The notes below the pieces were generated by a model. That model made no database searches. It had not been told where the DNA came from and saw only the letters and a list, made by a program, of their open reading frames with translations. A DNA stretch of 16,435 nucleotides from Thermococcus sp. (GTDB lineage: Archaea > Methanobacteriota_B > Thermococci > Thermococcales > Thermococcaceae), in assembly GCA_015522395.1 (NCBI GenBank), contig WAMH01000013.1, forward strand, positions 1 to 16,435, given 5' to 3'. Positions 6,776 through 13,731 of the stretch are shown piece after piece. Position 1 is the stretch's first letter. Each line of letters opens with the position of its first letter. The translations under genes were made by a program, and so were the position numbers.

Positions 6776-7970
6776 TGGCCTCACCTCCCTTGGACTTCTT
6801 CTTGAGCTTGAACTCGAGGCTCCTCCTGGTTCTCGGGTCGAGTATGTCCCTGAGGCCGTCTCCGAGGAGGTTCCAGCCGAGGACGACGGTAACTATGACC
6901 AATCCAGGAAATGCAACCAGCCACCAAGCTTGAGGAAACTGCTGGGAGCCCTGGTTGATGAGGTTGCCCCAGTCAGGTATCGGCGGAACGGCACCGAGAC
7001 CTAGGAAGCTGAGTCCCGCTTCCGTGAGGATTATACCTCCAAAGTCCATGGTTATCATGACCAGTATTGGCCCTATGATGTTGGGCAGGATGTGCCTGAA
7101 GAGTATTGTCCTGGTCGGCAGGCCTATGGCGCGTGCCGCCTCGACGTACAGGTTCTCCTTCTCCGTTAGGGTTGAACCGCGCGTTACCCTTGCGTAGCCG
7201 GGCCACCAGACTATAACTAGGGCAACGAAAACCGCCAAGAGCTTTCCGAGATTGTTGACGTCCCTTGGATGCAGAGCGAACAGCTTTAGGACGAAGGTTT
7301 GGGCCCACACATGCGCGTTTAAGAAGTTCTGTATCCTGCCAGGTAGAACCGCCGAGAGTGCTATCGCCAGTATGAGCCCCGGGAATGCTAGGAACATGTC
7401 GGTGATACGCATTATGGTCTCGTCAACGGCTCCGCCGTAGTAGCCCGAGATCAGCCCGAGGATTATTCCAAGGGTGGGGCCGATCAGGATGATGAAGATG
7501 TCTAGGACCAATGCCGTTCTGGCTCCGGAGAGGAGTATGCTCAATATGTCCCTCCCGTAGGTATCCGAACCGAGCATGTAGTGGATGTAGGTGGTGTAGT
7601 GGATTATGTAGCCGTTCTGGAGCTGCGTAACGTTCAGGAAGTAAGTCGAACCCGGAGGGGCGAGCTGGGTGGAGTAGTTGTAGTTAACCGGGAAGAAGTC
7701 GTAGGGCCACGGGGCTAGGTAGGGACCGAAGATCCCGATGAAGATGTAGACGATGACTATGATCAGACCCAGCAGCGTCGGCGGCGAGCGGTTAACCGCA
7801 TAGGCCATCAGCTTCCACTCTTTGATCCTCGACTGGTTCCTCCGCCTCCAGTCCTTCTTGAAAAGCCCAATGAACGACGCGAACCCGTCTATCAGCCTGT
7901 CGCTAATCCTGTCGAGTATGCTCATCTCGTACTCTTCCCTCGTTTCGTACTCGCCGGTCTCTTCCGCCAT
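6768..7970 (-). CDS. dppC: Peptide/nickel-type ABC transporter permease (DppC/OppC family), 400 aa
   Basis: This is one of two channel-forming subunits in the cytoplasmic membrane. ATG 7970 follows GGTGA (7975-7979) by four bases. A charged cytoplasmic N terminus of about 60 residues precedes the first membrane helix (about 64-84). An external loop follows (about 85-131), then the family motif YMLGSDTYGRDILS (131-144) that opens the BPD_transp_1 domain. The EAA loop contacting the ATPases is at 277-296 (EAARAIGLPTRTILFRHILP). The last helix is at about 351-369, followed by a basic tail. At 400 residues it is longer than the usual 280-320. The extra length lies in the N-terminal extension, the first outer loop and a segment at about 210-245. 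It starts 9 bases after the B permease stop, so the two are surely one transcript. Confidence 0.94.
   Translation of the reverse strand: MAEETGEYETREEYEMSILDRISDRLIDGFASFIGLFKKDWRRRNQSRIKEWKLMAYAVNRSPPTLLGLIIVIVYIFIGIFGPYLAPWPYDFFPVNYNYSTQLAPPGSTYFLNVTQLQNGYIIHYTTYIHYMLGSDTYGRDILSILLSGARTALVLDIFIILIGPTLGIILGLISGYYGGAVDETIMRITDMFLAFPGLILAIALSAVLPGRIQNFLNAHVWAQTFVLKLFALHPRDVNNLGKLLAVFVALVIVWWPGYARVTRGSTLTEKENLYVEAARAIGLPTRTILFRHILPNIIGPILVMITMDFGGIILTEAGLSFLGLGAVPPIPDWGNLINQGSQQFPQAWWLVAFPGLVIVTVVLGWNLLGDGLRDILDPRTRRSLEFKLKKKSKGGEASA
6781..6788 (-). promoter_or_regulatory. Ribosome binding site deciding the DppD start
   Basis: On the minus strand this reads GGAGGTGA and is followed after five bases by GTG 6775. 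The same geometry precedes at least six other starts in the window, so it argues for the shorter protein over the GTG at 6784, which is embedded in the site itself. Confidence 0.6.
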
Positions 7971-7979
7971 TTTATCACC

Positions 7980-8981
7980 TCAGAGCCTGACCCTCGGGTC
8001 AATTATCACGTAGAGTATGTCCGCTATCAGGTTAGCCGTAACGAAGACTATCGCGTAGAGGAAGGTCACGCCTATCAGAGCCGGAAAGTCGAGGTACATT
8101 ATCGCCTGAAGGGCGTAGAGACCGATTCCCGGCAGGTTGAAGATTGTCTCGGTTATCGGTGTTCCGGCAAGCAGTCCACCGAACTGGAGGGCCAGGATTG
8201 TTATCACCGGAACCAGGGCGTTCTTGAGGACGTGCCTATAAAGCCTGCTCTTTGGGACTCCCTTGGCCTTGAGGAAGAGTGTGCTGTCCCTGCTGTACGC
8301 CTCGAGGAAGGAGTTTCTTGTGAACCTCATCAGAACTCCCGCGGCGGCTATTCCAAGGGTAAACCCCGGGAGCCAGAAGCGCTCGACCTGCTGAACGAAG
8401 TTGCTCCAGTCGAGGGTCAGGATGTCGTCTATGACCGGTATGTGGGTTATGGTGTGGGGCGGTCCCGGAGGAATCCCGGCCAGCGTCGTTGCATTCCAGT
8501 GGATGAAGAAGAGCCATATGAAGAGGTACGCTATGACGTAGATCGGGGTGGAGATGAAGATCAGGGCTATTATCCTCAGGGTCATGTCTGTAGCACTGTT
8601 CCTCTTGAGGGCGGAGATTATACCGAGTGGCAGCCCGATCAGTATCACGAAGAAGAAGGCGAAGAGTGCCAGTTGAAACGTCACGATGAACCTGTTGCCT
8701 ATGTTATTGAAAACGGGCTCCTGATTCAACGGGTCGAGTAGGGAGTTTGTGAAGAGTCCCTTGACTAGGAACCAGTACTGGTCGTACCAGGGCTGGTCGA
8801 GGTGGTATTCCTTTTTGATCATCTCGATTGCAGCCTGCGACGCCTTCTCACCTCCCGCCCAGGCACGGACCGGATTGGCGGGGATGACGTAGGCGATGAT
8901 GAACACGATGAGCGTAACCCCGATGAGGGTGGGGATGAACGTTAGACCCCTTCTGATCAGGAACTTCCCGAGTCCTGCCAT
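7980..8981 (-). CDS. dppB: Peptide/nickel-type ABC transporter permease (DppB/OppB family), 333 aa
   Basis: This is the partner channel subunit. ATG 8981 is preceded by a GGAGGGAGG-like ribosome site. The first helix spans about residues 10-33 and is followed by the family's external segment with the KKEYHLDQPWYDQYW motif (56-70). Further helices lie at about 99-124, 135-161, 204-219, 253-273 and 301-325. The EAA loop is at about 236-255 (FLKAKGVPKSRLYRHVLKNA), and the C terminus DILYVIIDPRVRL is typical of the family. Length is normal for DppB (about 300-340). It lies 53 bases behind the binding-protein gene, and the gap contains a U-rich tract that may lower permease expression relative to the binding protein. 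Confidence 0.95.
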   Translation of the reverse strand: MAGLGKFLIRRGLTFIPTLIGVTLIVFIIAYVIPANPVRAWAGGEKASQAAIEMIKKEYHLDQPWYDQYWFLVKGLFTNSLLDPLNQEPVFNNIGNRFIVTFQLALFAFFFVILIGLPLGIISALKRNSATDMTLRIIALIFISTPIYVIAYLFIWLFFIHWNATTLAGIPPGPPHTITHIPVIDDILTLDWSNFVQQVERFWLPGFTLGIAAAGVLMRFTRNSFLEAYSRDSTLFLKAKGVPKSRLYRHVLKNALVPVITILALQFGGLLAGTPITETIFNLPGIGLYALQAIMYLDFPALIGVTFLYAIVFVTANLIADILYVIIDPRVRL

Positions 8982-9003
8982 TGTCCTCCCTCCTTGGCTT
9001 GGC

Positions 9004-9030
9004 TCAAAAATGAATCAAAAGAAAAGAAAG
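9004..9030 (-). terminator. U-rich tract between binding protein and permease genes
   Basis: Directly after the binding-protein stop, the minus strand reads T-rich runs (TTTCTTTTCTTTTG, then ATTTTTG) without a hairpin, the form of archaeal intrinsic terminators. As the permease genes follow only about 25 bases later and have no clear promoter of their own, partial read-through is the likely role. Confidence 0.5.
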
Positions 9031-9034
9031 GGTT

Positions 9035-11224
9035 TCAGCCTTTGATGACCTCGTAGTTGAGGCTGTCAAAGACCACGGCACTCTGGAGGAACGGCCCGAT
9101 GTAGTCGTCCGGGTCGAGGAAGTCCGGTGCCCATCCGACGATGTAGACGTCGAAGTCACCGCTGGCGGTCTTGCTGAGCAGGGTCGGCCATGAAAGCGGT
9201 GTAACCGAGATCTTAAAGCCGAGCTGTCCCCAAGTGTTCTGGAGGAGGGTCGCTATCTTCTCACGCTGGGTGTTTCCTGTGTTGTAGTAGATGCTTATAG
9301 TGTAATCGCTCGGTTTAATGCCTGCCTCCTTGATGAGCTGGAGGGCCTTTCCTATGTTGTACTTGTACTTGATGACGCAGCACTCGGTGTAGCCAAGCCA
9401 TCCAATCGGGATTGGGCCGTAGTTGGGCACCATGTATCCCTTGTAGACCGCGTTGTAGATCTGCTCGTACGGTGTCGCCCAGGCGAGGGCCTCCCTGACC
9501 TTGACGTTGTCGAAGGGCTTCTTGGCGGCATTGAGGACTATGAATACCATGTCCGGCGTGACGAATGAGTCTATCCTGGACTCAAAGCTGTCGAGCTTGA
9601 GGTTCTTAACGGCGTTGAGCCTGTCTACCGGAACCGCCGCTATGTCGGCGACTCCCTTCTGGAAGAGGCTTATGCGCGTTGTCGCATCGTTTGAGAGGAC
9701 GTAGATGACCATCTTGGTTGTCACGTAGTTCGGGTTCTTCTCCTCGAGCTTGTTCCAGATGCTGGCGTTCCAGTAGTGCGGGTTCCTCTCGAGGATTATG
9801 TAACTGTTCTGCTTGGCGGCCTTGATGTAGAACGGTCCGGTGAACACTCCAATGTAGTTGTTTTGGAGCATCTGGTGTATCGGGTCCTTTGATCCCGACT
9901 GGATGTAGTTGTTCCAGGCCTCCGGGTTCTTGCCCCAGTCGGCGGCCTTCATGGCCTCCTCGTACTTGTCGCCGAGCATGTACTTGGCCGGAATGACCAT
10001 GAGGTACGGGTCGGCCAGAACGCTGAGTATTCCTCCGTACGGGTGCGGGAGGACGAGCTTGTAAACTCCAGCAGTTGGTCCGCTGTAGCCGAAGAACTGG
10101 AGGAGCTCGTTGAGGTTCTTGACCTCCTTGGTCTTGCCGTTGAAGTCCGCTATTACTCCACCGTTCTGGAGGACCTTCTCAAACTCGCTGTCGGTCATCG
10201 CGTAGCTCTTCGAGAGGTTGGTATAGGTTGCCAGCATCCAGTTGACGGAGTAGCCCGCCCTGAGGACGCGCCAGAACTCGAACTCAACGTCGGTGGCGTT
10301 AATCGGGTAGAGCTCGCCCGTCTTGGGGTCGTAGGCCTTAACACCTCCCCTGATGACGAAGTACCAGACGGTTCCGTCCTTGTTGTGAGCCCAGGCAACG
10401 GCCAAGTCAGGTGAAACTTTCTTGGTCTCGTTCTCCCAGTAGGTAACAAGGGTGTCACCGACGTTGTGATAAAGGGCCCAGCCAAAGGTCTCGTAGTCAA
10501 ATGCCGGATCGAAGGAGCTTGGCCAGCCTATGGTGGTCTCGACTATGGTTCCGGGCGCGTTCTTGTAGTTTCCTATTCCTATGCTAACGCTCGGTGCGTT
10601 CTTGTCCTCCATAACTAGATCCCAGCGCGGGGCCAGAACAGGGTTGTAGTACCAGTTGTGCACCCAGTTCCAGTAAACGCGCGTTGCCTTGTTGTCGCCG
10701 AGGATTATCTCGGGAACTTCCTTGTTGGCCATTATGTAGAGCGCGTTGTAGAGCGCCCCCCTGATGTTGGGGTCTGTAACCTTCCTAGCGAGCTGTATGA
10801 GGGCGTCCATGTTCGGATCGCGGAGGAAGGCGGGGTTTATCTGTCCGAATCCCTGCTGGTTTTTCATGAGCTCCTGTATACTAGGTGTCTTGGCCTCGTT
10901 AACCTTGTAAGAAACGACTATAACCGGCTTGTTCGGTAGATTGGAGACCTTGGCGCCGCTCCCTGCAGGTCCAACCACGACGGCGTACTTGGGGGTGTCT
11001 ATGACCGTGGCCTTTGAGAGGTGCCCCTCAATGTATTTCACCGCCTTTGAGGACTGAACGGTGGTTGCCGCACTGGACGTCGTGGAGCTGGGGGTGGATT
11101 TGCCCGCGGCGGGGCTTATGGTAGTGGTGGTGGGGCTTTTGCCTCCACCGATACAGCCACTGGCGGCCACTGAAAACGCTACAACAAAAACCAGTAGGAG
11201 TGCCGCTGCAACCTTTCCCCTCAT
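9035..11224 (-). CDS. dppA: ABC transporter substrate-binding lipoprotein, SBP_bac_5 family, apparently circularly permuted, 729 aa
   Basis: This is the external receptor of the transporter. ATG 11224 follows GAGGTGA by six bases. Residues 1-24 form a signal peptide ending in a lipobox (VAASGC, Cys24), so the protein is probably lipid-anchored outside the membrane. A Ser/Thr-rich linker spans 30-59. Residues about 129-205 resemble the usual C-terminal end of the family: NPAFLRDPNMDALIQLARK, then a second helix NIRGALYNALYIMANKEVP, then VHNWYYNPVLAPRW. The canonical N-terminal domain begins only at about 226-240 (TIVETTIGWPSSFDPAF), and VSPDLAVAW (270-278) follows. The domain II motif is FDNVKVREALAWATPYEQIY (571-590). 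The ORF stops soon after DFDVYIVGWAPDFLDPDDY (690-708), about 20 residues on, where homologues continue with the two helices found here near the N terminus. Substrate is unknown; peptides are likeliest from the operon type. Confidence 0.93.
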   Translation of the reverse strand: MRGKVAAALLLVFVVAFSVAASGCIGGGKSPTTTTISPAAGKSTPSSTTSSAATTVQSSKAVKYIEGHLSKATVIDTPKYAVVVGPAGSGAKVSNLPNKPVIVVSYKVNEAKTPSIQELMKNQQGFGQINPAFLRDPNMDALIQLARKVTDPNIRGALYNALYIMANKEVPEIILGDNKATRVYWNWVHNWYYNPVLAPRWDLVMEDKNAPSVSIGIGNYKNAPGTIVETTIGWPSSFDPAFDYETFGWALYHNVGDTLVTYWENETKKVSPDLAVAWAHNKDGTVWYFVIRGGVKAYDPKTGELYPINATDVEFEFWRVLRAGYSVNWMLATYTNLSKSYAMTDSEFEKVLQNGGVIADFNGKTKEVKNLNELLQFFGYSGPTAGVYKLVLPHPYGGILSVLADPYLMVIPAKYMLGDKYEEAMKAADWGKNPEAWNNYIQSGSKDPIHQMLQNNYIGVFTGPFYIKAAKQNSYIILERNPHYWNASIWNKLEEKNPNYVTTKMVIYVLSNDATTRISLFQKGVADIAAVPVDRLNAVKNLKLDSFESRIDSFVTPDMVFIVLNAAKKPFDNVKVREALAWATPYEQIYNAVYKGYMVPNYGPIPIGWLGYTECCVIKYKYNIGKALQLIKEAGIKPSDYTISIYYNTGNTQREKIATLLQNTWGQLGFKISVTPLSWPTLLSKTASGDFDVYIVGWAPDFLDPDDYIGPFLQSAVVFDSLNYEVIKG

Positions 11225-11272
11225 GAATGCTCACCTCTGGGGATTAAGGCATCCTATATTACTCCAGAAAAC

Positions 11273-11288
11273 GTATAAATCTTTCTGT
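11273..11288 (-). promoter_or_regulatory. Promoter of the transporter operon (BRE and TATA)
   Basis: The minus strand reads a purine-rich BRE-like stretch (ACAGAAAG) followed by the TATA element ATTTATAC (11273-11280). Transcription would start near 11250, leaving a leader of about 25 bases with GAGGTGA before the ATG at 11224. This is the best TATA match in the window together with the one at 13744. Confidence 0.65.
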
Positions 11289-11356
11289 GCTCATCTTGTC
11301 ATACTGATGGTATTTTTGATCGATTGTTCCCCCTTGATGATCCACTGTCCAAGTTA

Positions 11357-11370
11357 CGAAAAGCTTAAAT
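11357..11370 (+). promoter_or_regulatory. Promoter of the RAM-domain gene (BRE and TATA)
   Basis: CGAAAAG followed by CTTAAAT resembles a BRE plus TATA box. A start near 11392 is expected, about 28 bases before ATG 11420. This also argues against the upstream ATG at 11369, which would lie in the TATA element. The interval 11225-11419 otherwise shows only the divergent operon promoter and no recognised RNA gene. Confidence 0.5.
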
Positions 11371-11419
11371 GAGTTGGAATGCAAGTAACCCACGTAAAGC
11401 CTTTCGAGTGGTGATGGAG

Positions 11420-11665
11420 ATGGTCAGGTCGTACGTTTTGTTGACCGTTGAGATTGGAAAAGTTGAGAGCGTCATAGAGGCGCTCAAGCAGATCCCGGGC
11501 GTTACGAAGGCCGACGCAGTCACAGGCCCCTACGACGCGATAGTCCACATAGAGGCCAACGACCTCGGAGAACTCACCAGAAGAATCCTCCACGACATAC
11601 ACAACATCGACGGTGTTATCGACACCACTACCGCAATAGTAGTTGAGATGGAAGAGGAGGAGTGA
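11420..11665 (+). CDS. Stand-alone RAM-domain (Lrp/AsnC ligand-binding) protein, 81 aa
   Basis: The protein is MVRSYVLLTVEIGKVESVIE through EMEEEE, a single alpha-beta domain of the Lrp/AsnC C-terminal (RAM) type without a DNA-binding helix-turn-helix. Family hallmarks are the opening strand YVLLTVEIG, the turn IPGVTKADAVTGPYDAIVHI (about residues 25-44), which contains the conserved G-PYD segment, and the final strand after GVIDTTTAIVV. Such proteins form ring-like oligomers that can bind amino acids, and may act by joining full-length Lrp regulators; whether this one does is not known. ATG 11420 is chosen because GGTGA (11410-11414) is five bases upstream; ATGs at 11369 and 11414 are less likely. 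Its TGA touches the stop of SRP19 on the other strand with no base between. Confidence 0.9.
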   Translation: MVRSYVLLTVEIGKVESVIEALKQIPGVTKADAVTGPYDAIVHIEANDLGELTRRILHDIHNIDGVIDTTTAIVVEMEEEE

Positions 11666-12013
11666 TCACCTCTTTTTCTTCCCGGATTTGCGCTTCTTCC
11701 TGCCTTTGGATTTGCCCCTCGCTTTCCTGAGTTCACGCACCTTCTGGGCCATCATCCTGAGTGATTTTCCTTTGGAGTGCCTGCTCTCTATCCTCAGCAT
11801 CCCCCTAGTTCTATAGGTCTCTTCGAGTCCCGAGAGCCTCGGATTGAGCTTTTCAGGATCGATCTCAATGACCTTCATCCCCAGCTCTTTTGCCGCCTCG
11901 ACCATCTCGTTCACCGAGGGGGAATCAACGGCTAGGGCCCTCTCTATAGCCCGTCCGTACTTCCTGCTGAGCCTTGCGTCTATCTCGCTGGGCCACACGA
12001 CGAACTTCCTCAT
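11666..12013 (-). CDS. srp19: Signal recognition particle 19 kDa subunit SRP19, 115 aa
   Basis: SRP19 binds the tips of SRP RNA helices 6 and 8 and pre-organises the RNA for SRP54, enabling co-translational targeting to the membrane. The N terminus MRKFVVWPSEIDARLSRKYG matches the family's beta strand plus the conserved I/D-x-x-x-S-R-x-x-GR pattern (S16, R17, G20, R21). A central DPEKLNPRL and the RIESRHSKGKSL segment (74-85) follow, and a strongly basic tail (100-115) fits RNA binding. The length suits archaeal SRP19 with a slightly long tail. ATG 12013 is preferred over the upstream codon at 12028 because GGTGA (12018-12022) precedes it by four bases. It is divergent from the DUF257 gene, with overlapping promoter regions. 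Confidence 0.93.
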   Translation of the reverse strand: MRKFVVWPSEIDARLSRKYGRAIERALAVDSPSVNEMVEAAKELGMKVIEIDPEKLNPRLSGLEETYRTRGMLRIESRHSKGKSLRMMAQKVRELRKARGKSKGRKKRKSGKKKR

Positions 12014-12028
12014 CCTCTCACCGGACAA

Positions 12029-12054
12029 GGTTTAAAAGAATCCCCGTTAAAAAC
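12029..12054. promoter_or_regulatory. Divergent promoter region between srp19 and the DUF257 gene
   Basis: GGTTTAAAAG (12029-12038) is a TATA-like element about 37 bases before the plus-strand start at 12071. On the minus strand GTTTTTAAC (12045-12053) lies about 36 bases before srp19 ATG 12013. The two elements interleave, so occupancy of one may hinder the other. Inferred from position only. Confidence 0.4.
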
Positions 12055-12070
12055 CCTTTTGGTGAAGCGA

Positions 12071-12706
12071 GTGGAAGGTGGAGACATCGTCAGTCGCATC
12101 TTGGCGTGCACGGGTTGCGGTGAGTTCCTCCTCATCGAGTACGAGCCAACGTTCAACGTTGAGGACTTCTCGTGGGGGCTCCTGATGCCGGCCCTCCTGA
12201 AGGAGGGCCCCACGGTCGTGGCGGACTTCTTCGGTGTGGGGGCTATTACGTTCAGAAACTACACCCGTAGGGCCTCAGGGGAGGAATATTCCAGGATAAT
12301 CGACCTGACAAAGGGCATCAAGGTCATCAAGGTCGGTCCGGGTTCCGCCAGCTACGGCGAACTTATAGAAGAGCTGGCCCCGGCGTACGAAGCACAGACC
12401 TTTCTAAGGAATTACCACTCGCTAATCGGTCGGGTGAGCAGACTTCCCGTCAAACCGCGCTATCTTGTCACCTTCGGTCTGGGACACTACGTTCACTTCG
12501 GCGGCGATGCCGCGATCCTGGCAATCCTGACGGCCGTCAGCACCCTACCCGTTGAGGATCTCCTCAGCGTTCACCTCATAAACAGGGACGTTATTCGTCG
12601 GGATCACCTGGCGATCCTTGAGGGCCTTGCCTCGGCTGTCTTTGAGCTCTCATCTGAAGGGGTGAAAATTAGGAAGGGCGGTGTTTCGGGTGATAAAAGA
12701 GGGTGA
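12071..12706 (+). CDS. DUF257 family protein (Thermococcales-specific, function unknown), 211 aa
   Basis: The sequence fits the DUF257 family described mainly from Pyrococcus and Thermococcus. Recognisable parts are the opening GDIVSRILACTGCGEFLLIEY (core strand LLIEY), WGLLMPALLKEGPTVVADFF (residues 35-54), IDLTKGIKVIKVGPG (77-91) and YLVTFGLGHYVHFGG (131-145). The arrangement resembles a RecA-like fold without an obvious intact Walker A loop. GTG 12071 is chosen because GGTGA (12061-12065) lies five bases upstream; TTG 12059 and GTG 12062 fall in or before that site. The end overlaps the start of the tRNA methyltransferase gene by 17 bases, so the two are probably translated from one mRNA. 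The role is unknown; linkage to TrmI may be incidental. Confidence 0.82.
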   Translation: MEGGDIVSRILACTGCGEFLLIEYEPTFNVEDFSWGLLMPALLKEGPTVVADFFGVGAITFRNYTRRASGEEYSRIIDLTKGIKVIKVGPGSASYGELIEELAPAYEAQTFLRNYHSLIGRVSRLPVKPRYLVTFGLGHYVHFGGDAAILAILTAVSTLPVEDLLSVHLINRDVIRRDHLAILEGLASAVFELSSEGVKIRKGGVSGDKRG

Positions 12707-13451
12707 CAGGGTTCTTCTGATCGACAGGAGGGGCAAGCGCTATCTCGTGACGGTCTCTGAGAGGGAGTTCCATACCGACCTGGGCATACTCAAGTTGGGG
12801 GAGCTTATAGGGAAGCCCTACGGAGCCTCGATAACCAGCCACAGGGGCGAGGAGTTTAGAGTTATCAAGCCGGACGTCAACGACATCATAGCCAAGATGA
12901 AGCGCGGGCCTCAGATAGTCCACCCGAAGGACGCCGGCATAATAATCGCCTACGCCGGCATCTCACCCGGCGATACAGTCATCGAGGCAGGGGCCGGAAG
13001 CGGCGCGCTCACGATATTCCTGGCCAACGTCGTCGGTCCCACCGGAAGGGTGGTCAGCTATGAGGTCAGGGAGGACCACGCCGAGATCGCCCGGAAGAAC
13101 GTCGAGTTCGCGGGCTTCTCCGACAGGGTCACGATAAAGCTCAAGAACATCTACGAGGACATAGATGAAGAGCACGCGGACCACATAGTTCTCGATTTGC
13201 CCCAGCCGGAAAACGTTCTCCCGCACGCGGTTGAGGTTCTCCGTCCTGGGGGATACTTCGTGGCGTACACGCCCTGCGCCAACCAGGTTCACCGCTTCTT
13301 CCAGGCGTTTCGGGAGTACAGGGAGCACTTCTACAGGCCGAGGGTCGTTGAGGTTCTGGTTAGGGAGCAGGAGGTTAAAAGGGAGTGCATGAGGCCGAAG
13401 ACGACGATGCTGGCGCATACGGGTTATTTGACCTTCATCAGGAAGCTGTGA
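12690..13451 (+). CDS. trmI: tRNA (adenine-N1)-methyltransferase TrmI (m1A57/58), 253 aa
   Basis: This SAM-dependent enzyme methylates N1 of adenine in the T-loop of tRNA. Archaeal members act at both A57 and A58, which stabilises tRNA at high temperature. A small N-terminal beta domain (1-65) precedes KRGPQIVHPKDAG (71-83), SAM motif I EAGAGSGAL (99-107) and VVSYEVRED (121-129). The catalytic-site segment is VLDLPQPE, with D169. Cys196 and Cys233 match the positions I remember for the inter-subunit disulfides of the Pyrococcus abyssi tetramer, which also has 253 residues. GTG 12690 is chosen over GTG 12681 because the protein then begins MIKEGDRV like the P. abyssi enzyme, with GGTGT five bases upstream. 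It overlaps the DUF257 gene by 17 bases and the convergent gene by 14. Confidence 0.95.
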   Translation: MIKEGDRVLLIDRRGKRYLVTVSEREFHTDLGILKLGELIGKPYGASITSHRGEEFRVIKPDVNDIIAKMKRGPQIVHPKDAGIIIAYAGISPGDTVIEAGAGSGALTIFLANVVGPTGRVVSYEVREDHAEIARKNVEFAGFSDRVTIKLKNIYEDIDEEHADHIVLDLPQPENVLPHAVEVLRPGGYFVAYTPCANQVHRFFQAFREYREHFYRPRVVEVLVREQEVKRECMRPKTTMLAHTGYLTFIRKL

Positions 13452-13647
13452 ACTCTTCTTCCTTTGCTTCTTCCCCGCCCTCGTACGTGAGGTAGGCCAG
13501 CGCCCCGAAGAGCAGAACCCCAACCGTGGCCTGGAGCACAGGGTTTCCGGGAAGTTTCTGGAGGGCTCCTATGTTGCCGTAGAGCACCGGCCAGAAGAGG
13601 AAAATAGCCGTTAGGACAACCGACGTCAGGTAGATGGTCTTCTTCAT
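13438..13647 (-). CDS. Small two-helix membrane protein of unknown function, 69 aa
   Basis: Two hydrophobic segments are visible, at about residues 5-24 (IYLTSVVLTAIFLFWPVLYG) and 38-55 (LQATVGVLLFGALAYLTY). A short loop containing GNP separates them, and an acidic tail (EGGEEAKEEEF) follows. The positive start (MKK) suggests both ends face the cytoplasm. ATG 13647 is preceded by GGTGGGGG as a ribosome site. The family is not recognised. The reading frame, start site and promoter support a real gene despite its length. Its stop overlaps the end of trmI by 14 bases. Confidence 0.7.
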   Translation of the reverse strand: MKKTIYLTSVVLTAIFLFWPVLYGNIGALQKLPGNPVLQATVGVLLFGALAYLTYEGGEEAKEEEFTAS

Positions 13648-13676
13648 TTTCCCCCACCGGGCCCAGTTTCACAAAC

Positions 13677-13685
13677 GTTTTTTAA
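13677..13685 (-). promoter_or_regulatory. Putative TATA box of the 69-residue membrane protein gene
   Basis: The minus strand reads ATTAAAAAAC about 34 bases before ATG 13647, giving an expected start near 13655. The element TGTGAAAC (13673-13666) lies between it and that start. Confidence 0.45.
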
Positions 13686-13731
13686 TGCTTTTCCCCAGCC
13701 GTCGAAGATGTTTCCGCGAACTACACCTATG

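Noticed and set aside
8232..8741. 169-codon plus-strand frame opposite the B permease
   Set aside because: The charged protein is a codon-bias artefact of a hydrophobic gene read on the other strand; no start signal.
9035..9100. Binding protein as simply C-terminally truncated by a frameshift or early stop
   Set aside because: The 53 bases downstream encode no missing tail in any frame, while the missing helices are found near the N terminus of the same protein, so permutation explains the data better.
11325..11352. TTGATGATCC considered as a C box of a C/D guide RNA
   Set aside because: The first base is T instead of a purine and no D box (CTGA) or second C'/D' pair follows at guide-RNA spacing.
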